DNA of 64,000 nt from Nocardia tengchongensis (GTDB lineage Bacteria; Actinomycetota; Actinomycetes; Mycobacteriales; Mycobacteriaceae). Each line of letters begins with the position of its first letter. Position 1 is the first letter of the stretch. The notes beneath the pieces are model-generated. The model made no database searches and had not been told where the DNA came from. It was given only the letters and a program-made list of their open reading frames with translations. This document shows positions 54,601-62,774 of this stretch, in pieces. Location of the stretch: the NCBI RefSeq assembly GCF_018362975.1, contig NZ_CP074371.1, forward strand, positions 248,001 through 312,000, written 5' to 3'. The translations under genes and the position numbers were made by a program.

Positions 54601-55191
54601 ACGGTGCGGGATCTGTTGCTGGACGATCATATTCAGCGGTATTCGGATGTGCGCCGGCATACGTCGCAGGGCAGCAGCCGGTTGGAGGTGCTGGCCAGTG
54701 AGCGGGATCCGGCGGCGTCGGAGGCGTTCAACGAGGAGGAGTACCGCGCGGTGGCGCGCATCCTGCAGCGCTTCTACAACATCATCCTGACCGACTGCGG
54801 TACGGGCCTGATGCATTCGGCGATGGCGGGTGTGCTGGATTTGGCGCATTCGCTGGTGTTGATCTCGTCGTCGGCGATCGATGGCGCGCGTAGTGCGGCG
54901 GCGACGCTGGATTGGCTGTCGCTGCACGGTCACGACCATTTGGTTCGTAATGCGGTGGTGGTGATCAATTTGCCGCGCCCGGGCGCCCCGAATGTCGGGA
55001 TCAATCAGCTGCGCGATTATTTCTTGTCGCGCTGCCGCGCGGTCCACATCATTCCGTACGACGCTCACCTGGGTGAGGGCGCGGAGATCGATCTGCATCG
55101 GCTGAGCAAGCCCGTCAAGCGTGCTTATGTCGAGCTGGCGGCGACCGTGGCCGATGATTTCGGCGCTGACCACCGTCACTATCGGGGTTGA
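51679..55191 (+). CDS. EspI-like protein: long Pro/Gly/Gln-rich region with C-terminal MinD/ParA-type ATPase
   Basis: About 1,170 residues. The first 900 are low-complexity: acidic N-terminus (LPPWLSESDITDTG), a GP run, three 20-residue repeats near 166-225, then many Pro/Gly segments. The last 265 form a P-loop ATPase of the MinD/ParA class with deviant Walker A KGGVGKTTTTMG (about 928), VIAVDANPDFGTL (switch I) and IILTDCGTGLMHS (Walker B). This is the EspI (Rv3876) plan; EspI regulates ESX-1 secretion. GTG 51679 is preferred over ATG 51655 because a GGGGG stretch sits five bases upstream. Neighbour to pseudokinase and DUF7373 genes, with a second eccC 8 kb away. Confidence 0.75.
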   Translation: MSRENDGLPMLPPWLSESDITDTGYEAPVENLPQDDVIPEEKGGRRLFGRRKPRKESAPDSAPQTPGPGPGPGPGPEQRATPPAPAQPAPPMPTRDPGTHFNLPSNGTAAPSGHPIGQGTFAQQPSGHTPQAQPTNGQAPRPNGQAPVTQPPTGHAAHTQQPAQQDGRSPFTQPPGGQTPQAPQRDGQSPFTQPPNGQAPQAPQRDGQSPFTQPPNGRMPQTSQPNGEASSAEPANGQGGHGTGPANPQGSAPFPTNGQAPTPPPPHGQGSGNSQFPSAQSRPASDPSRPPANPDSARPGPAATPPRGPQFSAPPAPATPPTSAPSPTSAGPAVATGAQPAGASLAGTPSVGTPEAVSPARPPADPTTRMPLPPSPSEIDSAAADPARTARPPLPPAPGEQPADSADAATKMSNPPLPPAPGDLDATGSGIIAPADPTTRWPIPPSPESGSAATEPGPAQAPVAPHPTPAARPSTDHATPASTPVTGHDVPPVPNTTAAAHELLNAQLAELGATAGAGETSDPEDDFDQPMSPGRHRAADAPAPVADGGQWMPPAPGTIPSDQGLPPAPAPGVPPMQPNQGFPPGAFPPQLNPWANAPQSEAAAGGRHPNVPGQPGFGVPGFPGDQASQPAPWRSETGAPMPGHGMPGAAPDTTDAAGTDANPWANAPLSEAAAAGLTGPPMRIPLQSDSGVSPTHAPPGVLPGQVPPPDAFGTNSNPRVEAPGSEAAAAALTGPQADGPAPHGMGMPGENAPGQPHWGPGSDGPQGPGGQMPWAAPEQGAAYPGGHGPSTGPVVPGQPAPAAPGWGDMGAPAQPGVVPGQYGMSSVQPAYGAPGQYGVPLQGYPGGPVQGPRGAAGYAGGPAPSLDDVPLRRATKAPGSGWRRAVHHMSGGAINPGMSAEERRLQELVARIRQPVRGDYRIAVLSLKGGVGKTTTTMGLGSIFSSIRGDRVIAVDANPDFGTLSQRVPLQTRSTVRDLLLDDHIQRYSDVRRHTSQGSSRLEVLASERDPAASEAFNEEEYRAVARILQRFYNIILTDCGTGLMHSAMAGVLDLAHSLVLISSSAIDGARSAAATLDWLSLHGHDHLVRNAVVVINLPRPGAPNVGINQLRDYFLSRCRAVHIIPYDAHLGEGAEIDLHRLSKPVKRAYVELAATVADDFGADHRHYRG
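52174..52353. repeat. Three 60-bp tandem repeats in the EspI-like gene
   Basis: Copies at 52174-52233, 52234-52293 and 52294-52353 each encode a 20-residue unit beginning DG(R/Q)SPFTQPP(G/N)G. Copies 1 and 2 are the closest pair; copy 3 diverges in its second half. Recent slippage is likely, and copy number may vary among strains. Confidence 0.8.
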
Positions 55192-55438
55192 GTCGCAGGC
55201 ATTGTCGTGGTCGGGCCGGAAGCGGTTCCGAAGGCGTTCCGGGGCAGCGACTTCGGCCGGGCCGGCTGCGCATGACACGGCACCGAACGGGTGCTAGTTT
55301 GTGGCTCGATCGCGCTGCCGCCCTGTCCGGCGAATTCCTCGCGGCCGACCCCGAGAACTCGGAGTACACCTGGATGCGTAATGTCCGCGGCCTGTCCGCC
55401 GCACCCCGTCCGCACACGCCGAGCCCGGCGGATCCGCG

Positions 55439-57259
55439 ATGAAGGCGCTGTTGCCCGACGATCCGCGCTGGATCGGCCCGCACCACATGATCGCGGTGGT
55501 CGGTACGGGTGAGATGGGCCGCGTGCTGCTGGGTCGCACGCCGACCGGAAAGCTCGTGGCGGTCAAGCAGATTCACCGGTCGCAGACCGTGGACATGGAG
55601 TTCCGTGCGCGTTTCCAGCGGGAACTGGAGACCGGCAAGCAGCTCACCGGCCCGTCGTTCGCGCCGGTGGTGGACAGTGACGCCGACGCCGAACGCCCGT
55701 GGCTGGCCACCGAATACCTGCCCGCCCCGGACCTGGCCATGGTGGTCGCGGCCTGTGGCCCGCTGCCGCTGCCGGGTCTGCGCCTGCTGGCGGCGGGCTT
55801 GGCGTCCGCGCTGCTGGAGGTGCATCGCGCGGTGCTGGTGCACCGGAATCTGAAGCCCGGCAATGTGCTGTTGACGCCGGAGGGCCCGCGCCTGGTCGAT
55901 TTCGGCATCACCCGTGCCCGCGAGGATGGTTCGGCGACCACGGACGCGTCCGTGTACCTGGCGCCCGAGCAGGCCGAGGGCCAGCCGGTGACCTCCGCGG
56001 TCGACGTCTACGCGCTGGGCATGCTGCTGGTCCTGGCGGCCACCGGATCGGTGTCCGCGACACCGGATCTGCAGGCGGTCCCGCACGCGGTGCGCAAGCT
56101 GGTCGAGTCCTGCCTGTCGCCCGATCCCGCGCATCGCCCGTCGGCGCGCCAGCTGCTGGAGCAGGCGGAGCGGATTCCCGGTGAGTCGGCCTGGCCGCAA
56201 CCGGTACTGGATTTCCTCGCGTCGCACCGCACCGATGCCGACTGGTGGGCGTCGAGCGGTGAGCAGGAGACCCGTTACCGGGATCAGATGGCGCGCTTGG
56301 AGGATCGTCGCAAGCGCAATATCGGCTGGGCGGCCGCGGCCGTCACCGGTGCGGTGCTGGTGGGCGGCACGTTGTTCGCCTTGACCCGGTCCTCCGATGC
56401 CGAGGGGCATGCGCAGGCGCGCACGGATCCGTCCCTGGATCTGACGGCCGCGCAGCTGCGGCTGCTGGACACCTGCGCCGTGATCGACAAGGCGCTGCCG
56501 GGCAAGGTGGGTACCCGCACCGCTGATCCCGAGTCACAGCCGGGCGGCGGTTGCGCCACCACGGTGTTGGACTCCACACAGCGAAAGGTCCACTACACCC
56601 TCGACATTCCCGACAGCGCGATCGGCGTCGACCAGTTGAAGCCGACCACGCACACCGCGAGCTGGGGCACGATCCTCACCTCGGGCGCGGCCGACAACAA
56701 GTGCGACACCGTGCTGGTCGCCAAGTCCGGCGGCGATGTCCCGCTGCGCATGTCGGCCGAGCAGTTGGATCCCGCGGCCGAGCCCGGCGCGGCTTGCACC
56801 GCCGCCGAGCAGGCACTGGCCGCGGTGGCCGACCGTCTCTCCGACTCCGTCCCGCAGCGTCAGGCCGCGCCGGTGTCGGTGCTGCGCCTGGATCCGTGTT
56901 CGCTGGTTCCTGACGACACGATCCGGGGAATCACCGGTGAGGTCACCGACCGTCAGCATTCCCCGCACTCGTGCGCGGCGATCGGCCACGACGGCTGGGT
57001 CCGGGTCGATCTGGTCGATCAGTCCCGTCCCGATCAGGGTGATTGGGCCTACGACACCTGGCAGGCCGGCGATTTCACCACCTACGTCATCGGCGCGCAC
57101 ACGATCAACGACTGCAACGTCAGCTACCTGGTCCGCCCGACGGACAAGGGCAACGCCGAGCAGTTGAAGCTCATGGTGTCGGATCAGTCGGCGACCCCGG
57201 ACGCGTGCGGCAAGGCGGCCAAGCTCCTCGCCGACGCGATCCCGAGGCTGCCGAAGTGA
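55439..57259 (+). CDS. Receptor-like Ser/Thr kinase homolog with Asn at the catalytic Asp (probable pseudokinase)
   Basis: A 606-residue transmembrane kinase-fold protein. Glycine loop GTGEMGRVLLG (about 22-32), Lys43 (VAVKQ) and Asp154 of DFG (VDFGITRA) are intact. The catalytic loop reads HRNLKPGN with Asn137 in place of the HRD Asp, so phosphotransfer should be crippled while ATP binding may remain. One membrane helix lies near 293-314. The extracytoplasmic part (about 320-606) carries Cys residues at repeated places (LDTCAVID, GGGCATT, NKCDT, GAACTAA, LDPCSLV, HSCAAI), perhaps tandem DUF3558-like domains. It ends 7 bp from a convergent pair of DUF7373 genes, unlike the active kinase, which is co-oriented with its pair. 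Confidence 0.82.
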   Translation: MKALLPDDPRWIGPHHMIAVVGTGEMGRVLLGRTPTGKLVAVKQIHRSQTVDMEFRARFQRELETGKQLTGPSFAPVVDSDADAERPWLATEYLPAPDLAMVVAACGPLPLPGLRLLAAGLASALLEVHRAVLVHRNLKPGNVLLTPEGPRLVDFGITRAREDGSATTDASVYLAPEQAEGQPVTSAVDVYALGMLLVLAATGSVSATPDLQAVPHAVRKLVESCLSPDPAHRPSARQLLEQAERIPGESAWPQPVLDFLASHRTDADWWASSGEQETRYRDQMARLEDRRKRNIGWAAAAVTGAVLVGGTLFALTRSSDAEGHAQARTDPSLDLTAAQLRLLDTCAVIDKALPGKVGTRTADPESQPGGGCATTVLDSTQRKVHYTLDIPDSAIGVDQLKPTTHTASWGTILTSGAADNKCDTVLVAKSGGDVPLRMSAEQLDPAAEPGAACTAAEQALAAVADRLSDSVPQRQAAPVSVLRLDPCSLVPDDTIRGITGEVTDRQHSPHSCAAIGHDGWVRVDLVDQSRPDQGDWAYDTWQAGDFTTYVIGAHTINDCNVSYLVRPTDKGNAEQLKLMVSDQSATPDACGKAAKLLADAIPRLPK

Positions 57260-57266
57260 TACTCCG

Positions 57267-58532
57267 CTAGAGGTATTGGGCCTTGGCCAGCAGCGCGTAT
57301 TGCGCGGCAGCGCGCTGCTGGGCGTCGATGAGCTGGCCGCCGGCGACGCGCGCGACGTAGCGGCCGTAGTGCAGGTTGCAGACGTAGCGGTCGCTGGCGT
57401 TCCAGCCTTGGGGGAAGCTGTCGCGGTTGGGGCTGGGGTTCTGGACGCACGTCGCCGCGGGCAGACCCGGCGGCCCGTCGGTCGAGCCGGGGATGAAGGC
57501 GTTGATGCCCGCCCACAGGCTCTCCGCGGATCGCTCGTCGCGAGCGCGAATGAGCAGCGCCCCCTTGGTGGTAGTGGAGATCACGTCCACGCCGTTGTCG
57601 TCGAGCAGCGGCTTCCACGGGCCTTGGTCGTCGAGAGTGTGCAGGAAGCCGCGGGGTGTGCGGGTCGCCTCGTCTTGGCTGGGTCGCGGGTAGTCGCCGG
57701 GATGGAGGGTGCGGCGCAGCATGTCGGACGGGTCGTAGTCGAGATAGAGGATGTCGCGGTCGGATAGCGGGGAGGTCTTGTCCAGGAGGAGGAGCTGGGC
57801 GGCGAGGATCTTCGTGGCCAGCGACTTCAGGCCGTCGATCTCGGGTGCGGGTTTGCGGACGAAGACGTTGATCACATACTGGCCGTGCGCGATGGCCGCG
57901 GCCATGGAGGGAATACCCGGCCGCCAATGGGCTTTCGCGGCTGGATACTGCTCCAGGCCCACCCGGACGTTGTCGGCCGGCGCGACATCGAAGTCCGCGG
58001 ATTCGATGCCGTCAGCGGCCGCCCGCGCCGACTGCTCGTCGGGGAACTGCATGACCGTCACGTTGAATGTGGTTGCGGTGGCGTCATTTTCCCACCCACC
58101 GAGCGGACTGGAGTTGCCGGAACTGTGGTCGATGTAGAGCGTCTCCAGGCGCGGGCGATCGCTGACCGACGTCGAAAAGGTCAGCATCAGGTGGTTTGCG
58201 GTCAGTACCGGTTTCGTGGCTTCGGCCAGCACATAGTTGGGGTCGGTGCGGGTCACCGCCGTGTACCGGAAGCCGGGGTCGATGTCCGCGCCACTGATCA
58301 CGGCATCCGCGAGGCGAGCGATCGCGAGCGGCCGGCCGTCCGAGGACGAATGCCTGTACACGGCGCGGAAGTCGAGCGGAGCCGTCGGATAGTTGCCGAC
58401 GGCCAGTGTGCGGATGTCGACCTCGCCCGCGGCGGGTGAACCGGATATCGGGCCACCGCAGCCGGCCGATAGAACGGTGAAACTAACAGCGGCAGTGGCG
58501 AATACGGCCTTACGCCAGTCGAAGTTCTGCAC
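57267..58532 (-). CDS. DUF7373-family lipoprotein (copy 3)
   Basis: A 421-residue exported lipoprotein: signal peptide ending LSAGC (Cys about 25), then EVDIRTLAVGNYPTAPLDFR, HWRPGIPSMAAAIAHGQYVI in the middle, and C-terminus DAQQRAAAQYALLAKAQYL. The opening and HWRPG segment closely parallel copy 2 at 25156. Cys residues near the end (ATCVQN and YVCNLHY) may bond. It starts 9 bp after copy 4 on the minus strand, so the two are one operon, as copies 1 and 2 are. Confidence 0.75.
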   Translation of the reverse strand: MQNFDWRKAVFATAAVSFTVLSAGCGGPISGSPAAGEVDIRTLAVGNYPTAPLDFRAVYRHSSSDGRPLAIARLADAVISGADIDPGFRYTAVTRTDPNYVLAEATKPVLTANHLMLTFSTSVSDRPRLETLYIDHSSGNSSPLGGWENDATATTFNVTVMQFPDEQSARAAADGIESADFDVAPADNVRVGLEQYPAAKAHWRPGIPSMAAAIAHGQYVINVFVRKPAPEIDGLKSLATKILAAQLLLLDKTSPLSDRDILYLDYDPSDMLRRTLHPGDYPRPSQDEATRTPRGFLHTLDDQGPWKPLLDDNGVDVISTTTKGALLIRARDERSAESLWAGINAFIPGSTDGPPGLPAATCVQNPSPNRDSFPQGWNASDRYVCNLHYGRYVARVAGGQLIDAQQRAAAQYALLAKAQYL

Positions 58533-58541
58533 GACGATCCC

Positions 58542-59750
58542 CTATTTGTCGTTGGCGAGCATGGCGTACTGCGCGGAGATCCGCTGGTACACGTCCTGCG
58601 GCTGCTGCGACCACATCTCGGCGACGTACCGCCCGTAGGTCACGAAGCACTGGTACGGAAACTGGAATACCTTGGGCCCCTGGTACTTGGAGCACCTGGC
58701 GTTGGGCAGCCCCGGCGGCGACTCGATCTTGGTCCACAGGCGGCCGAACGCTTCCGAGGCGAAGAACTGCTCGGCCGCGGCGGCGTCCCGGGTGCGAATG
58801 AGCCTTCCCGCACCGTAGGCGATGAAGTCGACCCCGGTCTTGTCGAACAGTGCGCGACCGGTGTCCGGCACGTCTTCCCGGTGCAACGCGGCGGTGCGGC
58901 TCAATGTCCCTTCGAGGGCGAACGCTGCCTGGTCGCCGTCCGGTCGGATCAGACTCAGCCGCAGCATGTCTTGCGGATCGATCGGCAGTGCGGCGAGCTG
59001 ATCCAGCGGGGTCGGCCGGAAGTCCTTCAGTCGTTCGACGGTCACGCCGATCGCCTTGTCCGACAGGCTGATCAGCGCATTCAGGTCGGACTTCTTCAGG
59101 TCCATGTTCTCGTAGTGGTTCACCACGTCGCCGATCACATAGCGGCCCGTGGCATACCAGGACGAAAGCGATTGGAACTGCGGAATCCACACCACGTGCG
59201 CATCCGGGTACGCGGCCGATTGCACGGGGTCCGGTGTGGTGATGGTTTCGAAACGCATGCCGGACAGCGCGGTCGCGGCCGCGGCCGCGGCCTGATCGGT
59301 CTCGAAGATCATGACGGAGTGCCGCAGGATGTAGCCGAGCCCGAAGCTGTCCTCATTGGAGGACGCGGCGGTGCCGAATCCCGCGACCAGCCCCGGCGTG
59401 CTCGCGGTGAAGGCGTCGTTGTCGAAGGACCCGAAAGGTGAACTGGCGTCGAAGGCTTTCACGTCGATGAAGGCGTGCACACCGCCCGCGTTGTGGGTCA
59501 GGGCCGGATCTATCTGCACCGGGAGGGGCACCACGTCCCCGAGCCGCAGCGCCTCCAGGTTCCGGCCCATGCGGACGGGGTCGACGGCTTCCCGCTGCCG
59601 GGGTTTGGTCTCGTAGCTGCCGGTGTCGAGCTTGGCGAGGTCGACGGTCGTCTCCGCCGCGGACTTCGGTTCCGACCCGCACCCCGTGGCCGTGAGCGCC
59701 GTAATCGCGAGTACCGCAGCGAGTATCGCGCGAACTTGTAGCTTGTCCAC
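58542..59750 (-). CDS. DUF7373-family lipoprotein (copy 4)
   Basis: About 402 residues: signal peptide ending TATGC (Cys about 25), then TTVDLAKLDTGSYETKP, which parallels copy 1 at 23914 (VIDLAKLDTGNLTTQP). The end NARCSKYQGPKVFQFPYQC and QRISAQYAMLAN likewise matches copy 1's C-terminus. So each pair contains one member of each subtype in the same order. The start may be GTG 59750, which places the signal peptide at the N-terminus, or ATG 59786. Confidence 0.75.
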   Translation of the reverse strand: MDKLQVRAILAAVLAITALTATGCGSEPKSAAETTVDLAKLDTGSYETKPRQREAVDPVRMGRNLEALRLGDVVPLPVQIDPALTHNAGGVHAFIDVKAFDASSPFGSFDNDAFTASTPGLVAGFGTAASSNEDSFGLGYILRHSVMIFETDQAAAAAATALSGMRFETITTPDPVQSAAYPDAHVVWIPQFQSLSSWYATGRYVIGDVVNHYENMDLKKSDLNALISLSDKAIGVTVERLKDFRPTPLDQLAALPIDPQDMLRLSLIRPDGDQAAFALEGTLSRTAALHREDVPDTGRALFDKTGVDFIAYGAGRLIRTRDAAAAEQFFASEAFGRLWTKIESPPGLPNARCSKYQGPKVFQFPYQCFVTYGRYVAEMWSQQPQDVYQRISAQYAMLANDK

Positions 59751-59811
59751 AACTCCCCTTGTGGTCGAACTCAATGATCGCGCCAACCGTATCGCGGATA
59801 CGCAAAGATGA

Positions 59812-59840
59812 CGGTCCGGGCCGCCCTCGGGCCCGGACCG
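59812..59840 (-). terminator. Intrinsic terminator after the DUF4254 gene
   Basis: An 11-bp perfect stem (59812-59822 with 59830-59840) and a 7-nt loop lies 17 bp after the DUF4254 stop on the minus strand, ahead of the DUF7373 pair, which should therefore have its own promoter. Confidence 0.7.
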
Positions 59841-59856
59841 CGCATCGGTCCTGCTT

Positions 59857-60396
59857 TTACCAGGCGGGCAGCCGGCGACGCCCGGCGAGAACGTCTCGCA
59901 CGAGATCGTCGTAGGCGTCCGACAATTCGGCTAAATGGTGCCAAGCGCCGTGCAACATTTCATCATTGGCGTCAAGGGTCATCAACGCGTGATGAGCACG
60001 CACGGATGCGTCGGCGAGCCGTTCGATGACCGATCCGACCGTTTCGGTGTGCAGGGTGGCGCCCAATCGATGCTGGGGTACCGAGCGCACGATCCAGTCG
60101 TCAATGGCCATGACCAATTCGATTCGGCGACGCTTGTTTTCGATGATCGAGGTGGGATCGGTTTCCGGGCCGACACCGCCGCGCCCGACCACTCGCCGCT
60201 CGTGCAGCACCGCGAGGTCGTGGGCGAACCACAGCAGAGGTCCGCCGATGACCCGGTGACCGCGACAAGCGCGCAGGAGTAGGTCGGAGGTCGGCAATAG
60301 GCCGGAAGCCGGTAGTTGCGCCTCGATGTCCACATAGGAACAGGACACGTCGGGCAATGCCACAACGACCGTGTTTGATGTCTCCGAACCAGCCAC
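59857..60396 (-). CDS. DUF4254-domain protein
   Basis: A 179-residue, mainly helical cytoplasmic protein. The segment IDDWIVRSVPQHRLGATLHT followed by ETVGSVIERLADA is the kind of core found in DUF4254 proteins, which occur across actinobacteria without a known function. It ends in DLVRDVLAGRRRLPAW. It is divergent from the GntR gene at 60542, with a moderately AT-rich gap of about 145 bp, so the regulator may control both directions. The domain name is from memory; nothing shows activity. Confidence 0.65.
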   Translation of the reverse strand: MAGSETSNTVVVALPDVSCSYVDIEAQLPASGLLPTSDLLLRACRGHRVIGGPLLWFAHDLAVLHERRVVGRGGVGPETDPTSIIENKRRRIELVMAIDDWIVRSVPQHRLGATLHTETVGSVIERLADASVRAHHALMTLDANDEMLHGAWHHLAELSDAYDDLVRDVLAGRRRLPAW

Positions 60397-60488
60397 GTTG
60401 CCTCGCGTTCTTCGACGAATACCAACACCGCATTCAGGACGTTCATTACAATAAACCTCAGAATGCTGCTGTCAAGCCTTACGCGGCA

Positions 60489-60498
60489 GTAGTACTAC
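60489..60498. promoter_or_regulatory. Candidate GntR operator
   Basis: A perfect 10-bp palindrome, GTAGTACTAC, lies 44 bp upstream of the GntR start. It is in the AT-richer divergent region with the DUF4254 gene and is followed by a partial repeat (GGAGTAGACT). Position and symmetry suggest autoregulation. Confidence 0.4.
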
Positions 60499-60541
60499 CG
60501 GAGTAGACTTCACACCCTTGAAGCAACAACCGAGGAGCGAG

Positions 60542-61381
60542 ATGGCAGACGGTCCGAGATACCAACGGATCGCAGACCTCCTCCGCGAGGAGATCCGCGC
60601 CGGCAAGTGGGAACCGGGCGATCGACTACCGAGTCACAATGAGTTGGCCGAGCAGATGCAAGTCTCGATTACGACGGCTCGTAATGCGATTCAGCTTCTT
60701 GTTGCCGAAAACCTGGTTTACACAGCCACTTCCCGAGGCACGATCGTGCGCAGTCAGGAAGTGCTGGAATCCGTTGTCACCAACCACATTCGGCCGGACC
60801 GGCCGCGTGCGGCCCACGACATCTTCTCCCAGATCGCGCGGGCCGCGGGCCGGGAGCCGTCCAAACAGTTCAGCGCGAGAATGGAACCGGCTAGTCAGGA
60901 GGTCGCGCACTGGCTGGGCGTGGCGCGCGACGAATGGGTCGTTTCGCGCACTATCATGCAGTATCTGGACAACGAACCGTGGTCTTGGGAGGTCAGCTTC
61001 TACCCGCGAGATCTGGCCGAGGCCACCGGAATCGACGCTCCGCGCGATATCCCCGAGGGGACGACGCGGCGCCTCGCCGACCGCGGTTACGCCGAGACGG
61101 CGCACCGCGACACCGTCGTCTCCCGTCCCGCCACGGCCGAGGAGGCGGCGTTGCTGGGCATCGGTCCAGGCACCATTCTTCTCGATCATTTACGTATCGG
61201 AGCCAACCACGAACGCGTCACTCGAGTGACCCGTCATCGTTCCACTGCGGCCCGCAACCGATTGGCATACGAATTGGGCGATGACGAAGGAACGGACATT
61301 ATTCGTAAAACTCTGGGTGCACCATTTCCGACCGGTAATTCCCATTCGTTCGGTAATTCCCTGCTACCCGGTTCGCCATGA
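60542..61381 (+). CDS. GntR-family regulator with UTRA effector domain
   Basis: A 279-residue regulator. The winged helix-turn-helix covers about residues 5-75 (YQRIADLLREEIRAGKWEPG and LPSHNELAEQMQVS), and the ligand-binding UTRA domain covers about 95-235, with the HutC-type central strands (FYPRDLAEATG and VSRPATAEEAALLGI). The last 40 residues have no family match. ATG 60542 follows CGAGGAGCG; ATG 60518 is less likely. The stop overlaps the next gene's start (ATGA), so it is translationally coupled to the acetyltransferase. Confidence 0.87.
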   Translation: MADGPRYQRIADLLREEIRAGKWEPGDRLPSHNELAEQMQVSITTARNAIQLLVAENLVYTATSRGTIVRSQEVLESVVTNHIRPDRPRAAHDIFSQIARAAGREPSKQFSARMEPASQEVAHWLGVARDEWVVSRTIMQYLDNEPWSWEVSFYPRDLAEATGIDAPRDIPEGTTRRLADRGYAETAHRDTVVSRPATAEEAALLGIGPGTILLDHLRIGANHERVTRVTRHRSTAARNRLAYELGDDEGTDIIRKTLGAPFPTGNSHSFGNSLLPGSP

Positions 61382-62061
61382 AACCACACCTGCGTCGGGC
61401 CCGCGTCGCGGATCTGGGGACCATTACCCGGTTCCGGTTGCAACGCACCAATTGGCTGGCGGCGCGCGGCAGTGACCAATGGACCCGGGCCGGCCGGGGT
61501 CTCCCCATCGAGACCTTCGTTCGGTCCGTGGCCCATGCGGTCCGGCAAGGTGAAACCTGGATAGCCGAGGTGGAAGGCGAACCCGCCGGCACCATCACCG
61601 TCAACGACCGCGCCGACGAAAACCTCTGGTCCCCCGGTGAACTCGCCGATGCCGTGATCATCCACTACATGATCGTCGACCTCCGCTTCACCGGAAACCG
61701 CGTCGGCGAAGCCCTGCTGGCGCACGCGGCCCAGCTGGCCCACCGCCGCCGTCGCGGTTGGGTCCGCCTCGACGCCTGGACCACCAACGAGGACCTGCAC
61801 GCCTACTACCTGCGAGCCGGCTTCCGCCTGGCCCGAATCGCCGGCCCCGAGGCCACGGGCCCTTCCCGGGCCCTCTTCGAACGCCCCACCGCCGCCTGGT
61901 CGCACGCCTTCACCCGCCCCACCCTCACCCTGGCGGCAGGCGAAACCACCCGTCTCACCCTCGATCCCGCCACCCCGACCACCTGGACCCTCACCCAGCA
62001 CCCCTTCCTCCGCGCCCACCCCGGCGTGATCGCCGAACCAGGCCAGGCAACCGCCACCTGA
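61378..62061 (+). CDS. GNAT-family N-acetyltransferase
   Basis: A 227-residue acetyltransferase. N-terminal RRARVADLGTITRFR, then the acetyl-CoA-binding region around YMIVDLRFTGNRVGEALLAH (the R/Q-x-x-G-x-G/A pattern appears as RFTGNRVGEA, about residues 102-111) and AYYLRAGF near the end of the fold (about 142). The C-terminal 60 residues are Thr/Pro-rich and outside the domain. Similar to acetyltransferases that act on antibiotics or small amines; the substrate is not deducible. Co-transcribed with the GntR gene through a 4-bp overlap. Confidence 0.85.
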   Translation: MKPHLRRARVADLGTITRFRLQRTNWLAARGSDQWTRAGRGLPIETFVRSVAHAVRQGETWIAEVEGEPAGTITVNDRADENLWSPGELADAVIIHYMIVDLRFTGNRVGEALLAHAAQLAHRRRRGWVRLDAWTTNEDLHAYYLRAGFRLARIAGPEATGPSRALFERPTAAWSHAFTRPTLTLAAGETTRLTLDPATPTTWTLTQHPFLRAHPGVIAEPGQATAT

Positions 62062-62181
62062 CCCGGCCGTGGCGGGGCGACGCAGGCGCATGCCCCCCCA
62101 CAATTCGGGGCACGCGGTGGGCAGCCCACGGTAGTTAGGCTGCGGCACTCCGATTTTCGGGGGGCGAAAGGAGTGGACAAG

Positions 62182-62694
62182 GTGCGTAGGGAAGCCGGGA
62201 TCGGCCGCCGAATCGGTTGGGGCACAGCGGGGGCGGTGATCGCGGCATCGGCGGTCGTCACCATTGCCGCGCCGATGGCGTCTTCGTCCGTCGTGGGGGC
62301 GACATGGATTATGAGAGGCCCGAACGACCAGATGATCTATCAGGACACTACGAACCCAGTTATTCAAGTGGGGGCGAACTACGTCCTGGGCGTGGAGGGT
62401 GCTACGACCCAATCCACACCGTTCGAGCCCACCAGGGTCAGCTTCTACGACAATGGGCAGTGCATCGGGGCCAGCCCCATCCATACGTATCACCCCGACC
62501 TAGGGATCCTTTCCCAGGCATATGTGTCCTGGGTCCCGGCCGGCGTGGGCACCCACACTTTCACCGCACGGCAGGGCTCTTCGTCCGTGTCGTGGACGGT
62601 CACCGTCTCCGCGGCGGCGGCCGGAAGCACCCCCGCTGTGCAACCGGCACAGCCGGCCTGCGACGCCGCCCAAACCGGTAGCGCGGGCTTCTGA
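62182..62694 (+). CDS. Small exported protein with Ig-like beta domain
   Basis: About 170 residues. Signal-peptide-like start (RRIGWGTAGAVIAASAVVTIAA), then a beta-rich region (GATWIMRGPNDQMIYQDTTN; VSFYDNGQCIGASPIHTY; GVGTHTFTARQGSSSVSWTV) that resembles a single bacterial Ig-like domain such as Big_3/Ig_5 types. A Pro/Ala-rich tail follows with a second Cys. GTG 62182 has GGAG eight bases upstream; GTG 62173 lies on top of it and is less likely. No family name recognised. Confidence 0.6.
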   Translation: MRREAGIGRRIGWGTAGAVIAASAVVTIAAPMASSSVVGATWIMRGPNDQMIYQDTTNPVIQVGANYVLGVEGATTQSTPFEPTRVSFYDNGQCIGASPIHTYHPDLGILSQAYVSWVPAGVGTHTFTARQGSSSVSWTVTVSAAAAGSTPAVQPAQPACDAAQTGSAGF

Positions 62695-62774
62695 CATGAA
62701 CAGACCCGGTCCCGGTGCGGCTCGCCCCGGGCCCGGATCGGTGTCAGTGCGGATTCCTTGTTGTCCCGCAGGGA

